Source: Viridibacillus arvi
GTDB lineage: Bacteria > Bacillota > Bacilli > Bacillales_A > Planococcaceae
Assembly (NCBI RefSeq): GCF_001274945.1
Contig: NZ_LILB01000005.1
Coordinates: 1,564,686 to 1,628,685, forward strand
Reading direction: 5' to 3'
Length of the DNA stretch: 64,000 bases
In this document: positions 55,900 to 64,000 of the stretch, piece after piece
Layout: each line of letters starts with the position of its first letter
How positions within the stretch are numbered: the stretch's first letter is position 1
The notes under the pieces: generated by a model
Told to the model about the DNA's origin: nothing
What the model saw: only the letters and a program-made list of their open reading frames with translations
Database searches by the model: none
Translations under genes and position numbers: made by a program

Positions 55900-56919
55900 T
55901 TAGTTAAGAAATTCCTCATAAACCAGGTCGTGAATCTGCCTTCTTATTTCTCGAATCGAGCTATTTCTTCCATAATGCACTGCATTCGTTAATAATATGA
56001 TAGAAGATTTTTTTACAGGATCCATGCAAATACTAGTTCCTGTAAATCCTGTATGTCCAAAAGCGCCTACACTCACCCTCTTTCCAAAGGATACTGATGG
56101 TTCTTCACCAGTCCGCACTTCAAACCCAAAACCCCTTCCTAAAAACGTATTCTTATATGCTGACTCCATCCAATTGAATGGAATAACCGACTGATGTCGA
56201 ATACCTAACCAATACTCTGAAAACAAAAGTAAATCCTTTGCACTTGAAAATAAGCCCGCACTACCAGATACACCGCCTAGTAAAAGCGCTTTCTCATCAT
56301 GTACATCTCCTTGGACATATTTCCCTCTAACTAGTTCAGTAGTAGCCGCGTTATATTTTTGGTTATCCGGCAATAAAAATTGTGTATTATGCATATTCCA
56401 CGGATTAAAAAAATGTCGTTTCACAAATTGATTTAACAATTCACCTGTCACTTTTTCTACTATTTTTCCTAATAAAATCATCCCTAGATCGCTATAAGCG
56501 ACAAATCGCCCTGGAATATAGACTAAATCACATGCTAATATTTCACTCATTACATCCCTGGTATGATGTCTTTCTACTTTTGGTACTAACCCTGCTGGCA
56601 ATCCTGAACTATGTTGTAACAAATGTCGAATCGTTACCTTTGGAAAACGAAATGCTGGTATAATTTCCGATACACTTCTATCAAGTTGAAGTTCATTTCT
56701 GCTTAATAAATATAAGGTAGCTGGTAATGTAGCAACGACCTTCGTTAAAGAAGCCAAATCAAAAAGGGTATTCTCTGTGATTGCATGCAATTGCAAATCC
56801 TTCCCTATGAAATGTCCATAGCTCTTGGTTATTAAATGCTTCGAATTCTGCTGTACACTAATAACTGCACCCGGAAGTAATTTTTGTTGAATTATTTGTT
56901 TGATATACTCATCTATCAT
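55900..56919 (-). CDS. Serine hydrolase of beta-lactamase fold (AmiE/YbbE-like)
   Basis: 339 residues, no export signal apparent. SxxK is SLTK in FDLASLTKVVATLPA, the second motif is YSD (YSDLGMILLG), and HTG is in GHTGFTGTS. This arrangement matches the beta-lactamase-related hydrolases next to murQ in Bacillus subtilis (amiE/ybbE), proposed to remove stem peptides from MurNAc. It is the first gene of the operon, with 21 bases before the binding-protein gene. A cytoplasmic location would suggest action on imported muropeptides rather than outside. Confidence 0.85.
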   Translation of the reverse strand: MIDEYIKQIIQQKLLPGAVISVQQNSKHLITKSYGHFIGKDLQLHAITENTLFDLASLTKVVATLPATLYLLSRNELQLDRSVSEIIPAFRFPKVTIRHLLQHSSGLPAGLVPKVERHHTRDVMSEILACDLVYIPGRFVAYSDLGMILLGKIVEKVTGELLNQFVKRHFFNPWNMHNTQFLLPDNQKYNAATTELVRGKYVQGDVHDEKALLLGGVSGSAGLFSSAKDLLLFSEYWLGIRHQSVIPFNWMESAYKNTFLGRGFGFEVRTGEEPSVSFGKRVSVGAFGHTGFTGTSICMDPVKKSSIILLTNAVHYGRNSSIREIRRQIHDLVYEEFLN

Positions 56920-56992
56920 GACAACACCCTTGTATTTTTTTAGATTTTCCGTATTATTACGATATGAAATTAAATAACAAATAATAAGCGAA

Positions 56993-57015
56993 TTTCTGAA
57001 ATTTTTTTACAGAAA
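56993..57015. promoter_or_regulatory. Inverted repeat, candidate MurR operator
   Basis: TTTCTG (56993-56998) and CAGAAA (57010-57015) separated by 11 bases, about 75 bases upstream of the first operon gene. RpiR-family regulators bind spaced dyads of this type. Sites for this repressor are not known to me. Confidence 0.4.
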
Positions 57016-57025
57016 GTATACAAAT

Positions 57026-57063
57026 AGAAAAAGAGCTATCCGTCATATTAGCGGATAACTCTT
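57026..57063 (-). terminator. ydbC terminator
   Basis: AAGAGCTATCCG (57030-57041) pairs with CGGATAACTCTT (57052-57063) with one mismatch; T-run on the minus strand. Confidence 0.88.
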
Positions 57064-57096
57064 TACAGTCAATCTTTACATAAAAACTGCACTTGA

Positions 57097-57318
57097 TTAT
57101 AATGTCAATTCTTGCAACGCCTTTTTCAATTTCTGAACCTCTTCCGAACTTAACGTTACACCCTTACCCATCTTCGTATGATCCTCAGACCAATCTCGTA
57201 GATCATACTTAGGTGCACGATCATTCCAACTGATTAAATTTAATTCTTTCTGCCAACCTTTAGCACCTTCAGAAAGTACCGCAATGTTTTCTACGATTTC
57301 GTATTTTAGTTCTGCCAT
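57097..57318 (-). CDS. ydbC: YdbC/PC4-like single-stranded-DNA-binding protein
   Basis: 73 residues. The beta-strand pattern KYEIVENIAVLSE, KGWQKELNLISWNDRAPKYD and GVTLSSEEVQKLKKALQEL matches YdbC proteins, bacterial homologues of the PC4 coactivator, shown in Lactococcus to bind single-stranded DNA. Role here (transcription or repair) is not known. Monocistronic with its own terminator. Confidence 0.88.
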   Translation of the reverse strand: MAELKYEIVENIAVLSEGAKGWQKELNLISWNDRAPKYDLRDWSEDHTKMGKGVTLSSEEVQKLKKALQELTL

Positions 57319-57424
57319 TTACTCTAACTCCTTTGTACTTTAATAACTTCATCATTTGGGCTAACTAACAGCATGTTACTCCAAGCGCCATAGCCTCGTA
57401 ATAATCCATTATATCAGAACTTTT

Positions 57425-58228
57425 CTATTTCTTATTTGCAAAGCGAATTGCTCTACTCATGACTGTAGGCACGACAGACGCATGATTTTCTTCTGGAGCA
57501 CAGTAAAATTCACATTCCACATACTTTTGTTGATCAGTACTTAATCGGCTGAACACTTGTTTTGCATCGGCAACCATAAAGCCCTCACACTCACCTACTG
57601 CAATGTAAAGGTTCTTCTTCTCATACGCTTCAGATTGTCTCAGAAATACATCCATGTATGTTAAAATTTCATGATCATTCCACCAGATTGAAGGACTTAA
57701 AGCTAGATAAGTTTGAAAAGCTTTTGGTTTTGTAAAAAGTGTCCATAATGTAAAAAGACCGCTGAGAGAATGTCCGAACAGAGCTTGTTTTTCCTTATTA
57801 ATAGAATAGCGTCTTTCTATTTTTGGTTTTAACTCTAACTCAATAAAATTAAGAAATTTCTGCGCTCCTCCGTGGATACCAACATCAAAACCCTTTAGCC
57901 GATCTGGATAAACATACTTATTTGCAGGTGCAGTAAAGTCATAAAATCTTCTTTTGGATGCATCCTTCCCCTCACCTTGATGCCCAATACCTACAATAAT
58001 CGCCTCATTCACCAATGTTTTCGGTGCATTTCTAGATTGCAAACTTACTATGCCTTGAGCAAATTGAAAGTATGAGTTCCCATCTAATATATAAATAACG
58101 GGATAGCCATCTACAGGTGGGGGTGAACTAGGTAATGACACTTTTATATCATATGAATAATCCATTTCATCAGAATAGTATAGCCATTGTTCTGTATTGT
58201 CTTGAGTGACTTTATTTATTACTTTCAC
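57425..58228 (-). CDS. Siderophore esterase-like alpha/beta hydrolase (BesA type)
   Basis: 267 residues from GTG 58228, whose G is shared with the stop of the ATPase gene; GGGGGAG supplies the ribosome site. The esterase D-like fold carries the nucleophile in FGHSLSGLFTLW and a late His in ENHASVV. Members include BesA and IroE/Fes, which hydrolyse trilactone siderophores such as bacillibactin after uptake. Its place in a Fur-controlled ferric-siderophore import operon supports intracellular iron release. No siderophore synthesis genes are present, so it may serve a xenosiderophore. Confidence 0.85.
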   Translation of the reverse strand: MKVINKVTQDNTEQWLYYSDEMDYSYDIKVSLPSSPPPVDGYPVIYILDGNSYFQFAQGIVSLQSRNAPKTLVNEAIIVGIGHQGEGKDASKRRFYDFTAPANKYVYPDRLKGFDVGIHGGAQKFLNFIELELKPKIERRYSINKEKQALFGHSLSGLFTLWTLFTKPKAFQTYLALSPSIWWNDHEILTYMDVFLRQSEAYEKKNLYIAVGECEGFMVADAKQVFSRLSTDQQKYVECEFYCAPEENHASVVPTVMSRAIRFANKK

Positions 58229-59040
58229 TACTTCTCCCCCAATTCCTGCTCTAGAAAAGTATCATATCCAAAACACACTGGTGCCCCATTATCTGGATCA
58301 ATCATTATGCGTGCATCGATATTGAACACTTGCTTTAGAGTACCTTTTTCTAAAATTTCCTTAGGTGTGCCGACGGTAATAATTTCTCCATCTTTCATTG
58401 CGATAATTTCATGCGAAAAACGGGCTGCATGGTTGATATCATGTAATACCATTATTATTGTGCAATGATGTTCTTTGTTTAGACGTTCTACAATCTTCAG
58501 CACTTCAAGTTGGTGAGCAAGATCTAAATAAGTCGTCGGTTCATCCAACAGTAAAATACTTGTCTCTTGTGCAAGAGCCATTGCTAGCCACACTTTTTGG
58601 CGTTGACCACCTGAAAGTTGAGCGATTTCTCGATCACGAAAAGCAGTCGTTTTCGTTATATCCATAGCCCATTCAATTACTTCAATATCTTTATTTGATA
58701 AAGTACCTACATTTTTTCGATGTGGGAAGCGACCGTAAGAAATAAGCTCCTCTACTTTTAATTGTAAAGGTGCTTCTGGGTTTTGAGATAAGAGTGCCAA
58801 TTGCTTTGCAATCTCCTTCGTCGAAATCGTCTTCATGTCTTGTTCCTGTAAAAATACATTACCACTTTGTTGTTTTAGGATTCGTCCAATTGTTTTTAAT
58901 AATGTCGATTTACCACATCCATTTGGACCGATAATTGTTGTTATTTTCCCTTCTTTAATTGTCGTATTCAAATCTGAGAAAACCGTAACTTTTTCATATC
59001 CCGCCGTCAATTGTTTCGCTCTAATAACACTAGTCACCAT
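58228..59040 (-). CDS. Ferric-siderophore ABC transporter ATPase (FecE/YusV type)
   Basis: 270 residues. Walker A GPNGCGKST (about 38-46), Q-loop LLSQNPEAP, signature QLSGGQRQKVWLAMALAQ, Walker B SILLLDEPTTYLDLA, switch His in VLHDINHA. The FecE/FhuC group powers siderophore import. Separated from the permease gene by 15 bases. Confidence 0.93.
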   Translation of the reverse strand: MVTSVIRAKQLTAGYEKVTVFSDLNTTIKEGKITTIIGPNGCGKSTLLKTIGRILKQQSGNVFLQEQDMKTISTKEIAKQLALLSQNPEAPLQLKVEELISYGRFPHRKNVGTLSNKDIEVIEWAMDITKTTAFRDREIAQLSGGQRQKVWLAMALAQETSILLLDEPTTYLDLAHQLEVLKIVERLNKEHHCTIIMVLHDINHAARFSHEIIAMKDGEIITVGTPKEILEKGTLKQVFNIDARIMIDPDNGAPVCFGYDTFLEQELGEK

Positions 59041-59055
59041 TTATCGGTTCTCCTT

Positions 59056-60078
59056 TTACGCTTTTGATTTAACTAATAAATATAGAAAATAAGGTACACC
59101 TAAAATTGCTACTATGATACCTACGGGAATTTCTGCAGGGGCAAATACTGTTTTTGCAATATAATCAGAGAAGATGACTAGTAGCATTCCTACTGCAGCA
59201 CTCATAGGAATGACATACCGATGTTGTATACCTACAAGTTGTCTTGCGATATGAGGAGCCATTAATCCAATGAAGGATATACTACCTGATACTGCTACAC
59301 ATGCACTTATCACACCGATGCTACATAAAAGCAGTATCGATTTCTCTTTTTCAATTTCAATTCCAAGGCTTTTAACGCTTGCTTCTTCAAGCTGTAAATA
59401 ATCTAGTAAATACGCTTTTCTGTAGATTATAGGTATCAAAATCAGAAGCCAAGGTAACATAGCAACGATGAAAATCCAGTTTGCATTATAGATACTTCCA
59501 GTCATCCAAACAGTCGCCATTTCAAAGTCGCTTTCACGCATTTTAAGAGAAATGAACATTGAAAGTGCACCAAATCCTGAACTAATGGCAATACCCGTTA
59601 AAATTAGACGCTGCGTATCTAATTTGCCATTACGCCATGAAAAGCTATATATAACAATCGCAGCAACTAATCCACCTACAAAGCCAAATAAAGGCATGAT
59701 TAATATCGATACCCAGTTAGAGCTACCAGATGCAACTAACTGCATCTGTAGAAGAAACATAAATACTACGATAGAAGTACCCGCACCAGCGTTGATACCT
59801 AATATTCCAGGATCGGCTAAACCATTTCTTGTTATTCCTTGAATAACCGTACCCGCTATACCTAGCCCTAGACCTACAAGAGCCGCAATAACAATTCGAG
59901 GAAGTCGGAATTGAAAAATAACTAGATCAAAATCATCATTTGGATTAATTCGTAACAATGTTGTAATTACATCTTTAATCGACATATCGAAAGTGCCATT
60001 GGTGATATGAATGTACATAGCTATAAAAATAAGCAAAATAGCGGCTGTAATTTTCATCATAAAACGTTGTTTATGCAC
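59056..60078 (-). CDS. Ferric-siderophore ABC transporter permease (FecCD), second
   Basis: 340 residues from GTG 60078, overlapping the previous gene by 8 bases (AGGGGGAGAAC in its end). Nine to ten membrane spans, with FecCD motifs PRIVIAALVGLGLGIAGTVI, GLADPGILGINAGAG, and the ATPase-contact loop EEASVKSLGIEIEKEK. Confidence 0.93.
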   Translation of the reverse strand: MHKQRFMMKITAAILLIFIAMYIHITNGTFDMSIKDVITTLLRINPNDDFDLVIFQFRLPRIVIAALVGLGLGIAGTVIQGITRNGLADPGILGINAGAGTSIVVFMFLLQMQLVASGSSNWVSILIMPLFGFVGGLVAAIVIYSFSWRNGKLDTQRLILTGIAISSGFGALSMFISLKMRESDFEMATVWMTGSIYNANWIFIVAMLPWLLILIPIIYRKAYLLDYLQLEEASVKSLGIEIEKEKSILLLCSIGVISACVAVSGSISFIGLMAPHIARQLVGIQHRYVIPMSAAVGMLLVIFSDYIAKTVFAPAEIPVGIIVAILGVPYFLYLLVKSKA

Positions 60079-61102
60079 GTCGTTCTCCCCCTCTCGTACG
60101 AATTAAATAGAGGAAGAAAGGTACACCAATTAACGATGTAACAACACCAACTGGCGTTTCAAACGGAAAGTTAATAAATCGACTGCCAACATCACAAAGT
60201 GCTAAAAAGACCCCACCAATAATCGCTGAACAAGGGATGACAAATCGGTAATCAACTCCAACAAGAAATCTCGTAATATGAGGAATAATTAATCCTACGA
60301 AACCAATTTTCCCAACAAGAGCCACAGCAGTACCGGTTAAACAAACGACTATTAATATACTAATGGCCTTAACCCATTTTGTACGCTGACCAAGACTAAT
60401 CGAAATATCCTCGCCAATTGATAAAATAGTAATTGATTTAGCAATGTATAAAGCAAGAAAAAGACCAACTAACCCAAATGGTAAAGCAAGTAAAAGAACT
60501 TCGGGATCAACTTTGTGAATTTTAGCGTTATACCAAAAACTCATATCTTGTGAAATTTGAAAGTATGTAGAAAGTGCTGCTGATATACTACTTAAAAAAG
60601 TTCCAATAACTGTACCAATAATGGCTAATCTTACAGGAGATAGGCCATTTCTCATTAATGAACCAAAACCAAATACAATCCCCGCCCCAAAAGCTGAACC
60701 AATCATAGAGCAAATGATTAGATTAAAGTTAGACATGCCAGGGTAAAAAATCATACAAATCGTGATTACAAATGCTGAACCATCGGTTACCCCCATAATA
60801 GAAGGGGAAGCAAGATAGTTTCTTGTCATCCCCTGCATTATAGCTCCTGATATTGCAAGAAATGCTCCTACAAGAAGAGCAGCTAAAACACGTGGCAAAC
60901 GAGATTGCATGATAATATTATGATCAACATTACCCGAATCGAATTGTGTAATCGCCAGCCAAATTGTAGTTACATCAATATCCTTTGTGCCGTATAAGAT
61001 CGATAACGCAATTGTAAATACGATGAAGAGAGGCGCAGTACCCATAATTAGGATTGGTACAAATTTAGGTTTCTTCATTTTATTTATCATAGACTCACAC
61101 AT
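60071..61102 (-). CDS. Ferric-siderophore ABC transporter permease (FecCD), first
   Basis: 343 residues from ATG 61102 in a TAATG overlap with the binding-protein stop; an internal ATG (61090) is an alternative. FecCD motifs: RLPRVLAALLVGAFLAISGA, NYLASPSIMGVTDGSA and the loop GEDISISLGQRTKWVK. Pairs with the next permease as a heterodimer. Confidence 0.93.
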   Translation of the reverse strand: MCESMINKMKKPKFVPILIMGTAPLFIVFTIALSILYGTKDIDVTTIWLAITQFDSGNVDHNIIMQSRLPRVLAALLVGAFLAISGAIMQGMTRNYLASPSIMGVTDGSAFVITICMIFYPGMSNFNLIICSMIGSAFGAGIVFGFGSLMRNGLSPVRLAIIGTVIGTFLSSISAALSTYFQISQDMSFWYNAKIHKVDPEVLLLALPFGLVGLFLALYIAKSITILSIGEDISISLGQRTKWVKAISILIVVCLTGTAVALVGKIGFVGLIIPHITRFLVGVDYRFVIPCSAIIGGVFLALCDVGSRFINFPFETPVGVVTSLIGVPFFLYLIRTRGGERRA

Positions 61103-62061
61103 TATTTCGATAGATTTTCAACAGCTGCATTTAAGAATTTTTCTTTACTCCAAGCTGTACCACCTTGTGCCATAGGTTCTACTACGTTCACAAATACTTT
61201 GTCGTTTTTAGCAGCGTTAATGCTTTTGAAGATAGGATTTTTCAAAACGTCATCTAATGCAGCAGTTTTCTTATCATTCTCACTTTCCTCGAATTGTAAG
61301 AAAATAATATCTGGATTTACTTCTGCCAAAGTTTCAATTGATATCTCTTCTTGAGCAGCAGTTTTAGTAATTAATTCAGGAACTTTTATTCCCAGATCTT
61401 CATATATAACAGGATTTAAATACACACCCGATGGATACACAAACATGCTATTGGCACGGATACGGATTACAAATACATTTTTGTCTTTCACTTTTTCAGC
61501 TACTTTAGTTTTTGCAGCTTCTGCTTTTGTTTTGTAATCATTAATAATTTTTTCCGCTTCAGATTCTTTACCTGTCAACTTACCCATTAAAAGTAGATTA
61601 TCTTCCCAATCCGTAGAAATATGTGATACAGGGATCATCGTTCCAATTTTATTTAACTGCTCAGCCACTTCATCTGGATATTTTGACGAACCTAAAATAA
61701 CATCTGGCTTTAATTTTAAAATAGTTTCATAGTTCGGTTGCATTTTTTCACCGATAGAAGTTGCACCTTCCAAATCACTAGCAAGGTATTCTGGTAGTTT
61801 ACCAGCAGTTGTTACCGCTCCGAGTGGTTTTACATTAAGCATTGCTGCGTCTTCCATAGATTCTAAACTTGCAGCGATAATATTGTTTACTTTAGATGGT
61901 AAAGTATATGATTTATCCAAATAAGTAATTGTTTGTTCTTTTGAAGCAGCTTCTTCCGTTCCTACAGCTTTATTTCCCTCTTTTTTTGGAGGTGTTTCAT
62001 TCCCTCCACAAGCTACTAAAAATACTGCTAATCCAAATATCCAAAATCTATTCATTTTCAT
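61102..62061 (-). CDS. Ferric-siderophore-binding lipoprotein
   Basis: 319 residues, ATG after AAAGGAG. Lipoprotein signal with lipobox FLVAC (Cys18). Class III binding-protein fold: ITYLDKSYTLPSKVNNIIA, LKLKPDVILGSSKY, a long bridging helix and VKVFVNVVEP-type C-lobe (DKVFVNVVEPMAQGG). First gene of the Fur-regulated operon. FecB/YfiY relatives bind ferric citrate, schizokinen or arthrobactin; the ligand here is not decidable. Confidence 0.92.
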   Translation of the reverse strand: MKMNRFWIFGLAVFLVACGGNETPPKKEGNKAVGTEEAASKEQTITYLDKSYTLPSKVNNIIAASLESMEDAAMLNVKPLGAVTTAGKLPEYLASDLEGATSIGEKMQPNYETILKLKPDVILGSSKYPDEVAEQLNKIGTMIPVSHISTDWEDNLLLMGKLTGKESEAEKIINDYKTKAEAAKTKVAEKVKDKNVFVIRIRANSMFVYPSGVYLNPVIYEDLGIKVPELITKTAAQEEISIETLAEVNPDIIFLQFEESENDKKTAALDDVLKNPIFKSINAAKNDKVFVNVVEPMAQGGTAWSKEKFLNAAVENLSK

Positions 62062-62122
62062 TTATTAAATCTCCTTTATGTATTAGTTAATATAAGCAGG
62101 CCTACTTATTTACAGCTAAACG

Positions 62123-62141
62123 ATTGATAATGATTATCAAT
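62123..62141. promoter_or_regulatory. Fur box of the siderophore operon
   Basis: A 19-bp perfect dyad: TGATAATGATTATCA (62125-62139) is an exact 7-1-7 Fur site, extended by AT/AT. It lies 60 bases upstream of the binding-protein ATG, so iron-replete Fur would repress the operon. The remaining 62062-62426 interval holds a near-palindrome AAGCAGGCCTACTT (about 62094) and no gene. Confidence 0.93.
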
Positions 62142-62426
62142 ATCAATAACTTTTACCAATATAACCCTTAATATACAAAGTGTCAACACCTATTATAAGT
62201 TCTGCATAATTTTGTTTAACATGTTCAAATGAGTGCAAATCGTTATGTTTAAATGCTCTACATTATAGAACTCTTCAATAACAAATACTAAAGGCCAAAT
62301 CAACATTTCTACGTTATTTCGTATAGTAAAGGAAAAATTTGTTTCCATTCAAGCAGGATTTTCAACTTATTTTATTGAATTATTAAGAACTGTTATTACT
62401 TATACATAAATGAGGGATCAACCACG

Positions 62427-63512
62427 ATGAAAGTGAAGAAAGTTCATGTAGAAAAAGAAAAGCGAGTCATTATTGTTTCAGATATTCATGCAAGCTTGGA
62501 TTTATTTAAAAGATTGCTTCATAAAGTTACTTACACAACAAATGATTATTTAATCATTAATGGTGATATGTGTGAGAAAGGTGAGAATAGTTTAGAAGTT
62601 GTAGAATACATTAGAACACTATGTAATCACTCTAGTAACGTGTATGTCACTAAAGGTAATTGCGATGTATTGTTCCGTTATGTAGAAAATGGTGACCAAA
62701 GTATTCTCCCCTATATTGAAAAAAGGAAAAATTCCATTTTAAATGACATGCTAGCTACCAATCATAAACCCTTAAATGATTTTGAAAATTTAGAGCAACT
62801 AACCCAATATTATCGTCTACATTTTGGAGAAATATTAACTTGGCTTGAACAACTACCACATGCAATCGAAACAGAGGAATTCATAGTGATTCATGCAGGA
62901 ATTGAAAATAAAGAAGATTGGCAACAAACAGAGGAGGCATTCGCTTTACAAGCAGGTGCATTTTATGAAAAAAATCATCAAGCTGACAAAATGGTGATTG
63001 TTGGACATTGGCCGGTTGTAAACTATAGATTTAACAAAAAAACTTCACATCTCCCATTAATCGATTGGGATAAGAAAATAACGGCAATAGATGGAGGAAA
63101 TCGAATCAAAGAAGACGGTCAAATAAATGCTTTAATCATCCAGGATAATCAATATACGTCATATTATGTTGACGATTTAACAAATGAAGTCATTATAAAA
63201 AAAGACCATTTCGATACAACAAATCGAATAGGTACTGTTACATATCCGTATTATGAAATGCAAATCATTCAACAAGATCAATATTTCACGCTTTGTGAAA
63301 ATATAAATCTCCATCAACAACAATGGATCAAAAACGAATATTTACAAATTGTTGATGGAAAAGCAACATGTACCCGAGGAATTAGTACAACATTTCTTTC
63401 AGTTCAAGAATTAGAAAAAGTATGGCTCTTAAATGATTCTACAGATGGATATATCCTGATTAAAAATTCAATTGGTGAGATTGGATGGATCCCTAAAGAA
63501 TGTGTATTCTAA
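62427..63512 (+). CDS. Metallophosphatase with extra C-terminal SH3-like domain
   Basis: 361 residues, ATG after GAGGG. N-terminal ~215 residues are a PPP-type phosphatase core: SDIHASLD (metal D-x-H), INGDMCEKG, TKGNCDVLFRYV (GN-C-D in place of GNHD/E), FIVIHAGIEN and VGHWPVV. The conserved His after GN is replaced by Cys, which may alter the active site. The C-terminal ~100 residues (from about 270, YYEMQIIQQDQYFTLCENIN ... IGEIGWIPKECVF) look like a small beta-barrel resembling SH3. A protein or dinucleotide phosphatase role is possible; substrate unknown. Confidence 0.82.
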   Translation: MKVKKVHVEKEKRVIIVSDIHASLDLFKRLLHKVTYTTNDYLIINGDMCEKGENSLEVVEYIRTLCNHSSNVYVTKGNCDVLFRYVENGDQSILPYIEKRKNSILNDMLATNHKPLNDFENLEQLTQYYRLHFGEILTWLEQLPHAIETEEFIVIHAGIENKEDWQQTEEAFALQAGAFYEKNHQADKMVIVGHWPVVNYRFNKKTSHLPLIDWDKKITAIDGGNRIKEDGQINALIIQDNQYTSYYVDDLTNEVIIKKDHFDTTNRIGTVTYPYYEMQIIQQDQYFTLCENINLHQQQWIKNEYLQIVDGKATCTRGISTTFLSVQELEKVWLLNDSTDGYILIKNSIGEIGWIPKECVF

Positions 63513-63546
63513 GATAAATTCATATTATAGAAATACAGTACACACA

Positions 63547-63584
63547 AATACCCTGCCGTAATAATCTACGACAGGGTATTTTTT
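63547..63584. terminator. Bidirectional terminator between phosphatase gene and bioB
   Basis: AATACCCTG (63547-63555) pairs with CAGGGTATT (63572-63580), with an inner CGTA/TACG stem, then T-run; serves both convergent genes. Confidence 0.92.
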
Positions 63585-64000
63585 AATTAACTTTTAATTC
63601 ATGTTGTAAGGGCTCCAAATCGACTTCAAACCCTAAATCTTCAAGCATTTGACGATCTTTTTCTCCTGCTTGTCCTTCCGTTGTTAAGTAGTCACCTAGG
63701 AAAATAGAGTTTGCTGGGTATAAGCTGAGTGGTTGAAGTGTACCAAGATTCACTTCTCTACCCCCTGATACCCTAATTTCTTTAGATGGGTTGATAAAAC
63801 GGAATAGGCATAATACTTTTAGACAATAACGAGGGTTAAGTTCATGTGTACCCTCCAATGGTGTACCGTCTACTGCATTTAGAAAGTTAACTGGAATAGA
63901 ATCTGCATCCAATGCATATAGGCTGCGCGCCATTGCAATCACATCTTGTTGTGTCTCTCTCATACCGACGATAACACCAGAGCAAGGTGAAATACCCGCT
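63583..64000 (-). CDS. bioB: Biotin synthase, 3' part (start outside window)
   Basis: The frame is open from the window edge to TAA at 63583, encoding the last ~138 residues. Visible are AGISPCSGVIVGMRET, the conserved IPVNFLNAVDGTPLEG, the RVSGGREVNLG segment with the Arg that ligates the [2Fe-2S] cluster, and NSIFLGDYLTTEGQ. The radical-SAM CxxxCxxC motif lies beyond the edge. The enzyme inserts sulfur into dethiobiotin. Confidence 0.97.
   Translation of the reverse strand, partial: AGISPCSGVIVGMRETQQDVIAMARSLYALDADSIPVNFLNAVDGTPLEGTHELNPRYCLKVLCLFRFINPSKEIRVSGGREVNLGTLQPLSLYPANSIFLGDYLTTEGQAGEKDRQMLEDLGFEVDLEPLQHELKVN

Overview
The window is AT-rich and compactly coded, with Gram-positive signals throughout: strong AGGAGG ribosome sites, frequent GTG and TTG starts, lipobox lipoproteins, an LPQTG surface protein, and T-box-free but riboswitch-rich leaders. 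The gene content (xpt-pbuX under a guanine riboswitch, lysP under an L-box, bacterial nitric oxide synthase, YpsA, YdbC, IsdG-type monooxygenase, murQ/murR) points to Bacillales. The pairing of a 7TMR-type hybrid kinase with a SARP-type response regulator suggests Planococcaceae such as Lysinibacillus, Viridibacillus or Solibacillus. No insertion sequence, prophage, CRISPR array, tRNA or rRNA was seen. This is chromosomal, partly accessory sequence with several decayed genes.

Layout. 1-3.2 kb: a PAS chemotaxis transducer cut by the window edge, an OhrR-like MarR regulator with a 24-bp perfect palindrome at its start, and a cytoplasmic 5'-nucleotidase. 3.2-7.3 kb: phosphonate/phosphite importer phnD-phnC-phnE-phnE behind tandem PhoP-type repeats, ending in an exported-protein pseudogene. 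7.5-12.7 kb: ypsA, a DMT exporter, two paralogous cytosine-deaminase-like amidohydrolases and a BASS transporter. 12.9-17.4 kb: xpt-pbuX with guanine riboswitch, a zinc-ribbon microprotein, lysP with lysine riboswitch. 17.5-23.4 kb: AadK-type nucleotidyltransferase, MFS exporter, a SAM-riboswitch-controlled M20 hydrolase/VOC operon, and nitric oxide synthase.

23.7-36.2 kb is a surface/biofilm locus: membrane diguanylate cyclase, secreted transglutaminase-like protein, a roughly 1590-residue LPQTG adhesin, a SARP response regulator and a hybrid kinase with two kinase modules. The cyclase and adhesin promoters share a 33-bp block: an identically placed -10 preceded by two direct repeats 11 bp apart. 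This suggests one activator drives both, with the adjacent two-component system the natural candidate.

36.8-49.7 kb: katA with a PerR-like box, a cluster of DnaA boxes, a fragment of an AEC transporter, an XRE regulator, a Cache-GGDEF cyclase, a duplicated microORF, galM beside a ruined ROK repressor, a TetR regulator, an IsdG-type heme monooxygenase, an NlpC/P60 hydrolase, a sarcosine/N-methyltryptophan oxidase, and an rRNA methyltransferase.

49.8-57 kb is a seven-gene peptidoglycan-sugar (MurNAc) salvage operon. An ABC importer plus a BadF-type sugar kinase stand where Bacillus subtilis uses the PTS permease MurP. 57-62.1 kb: ydbC, then a Fur-box-controlled ferric-siderophore importer with its own trilactone-esterase-like hydrolase. 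62.4-64 kb: a metallophosphatase with an extra C-terminal domain, and the 3' part of bioB.
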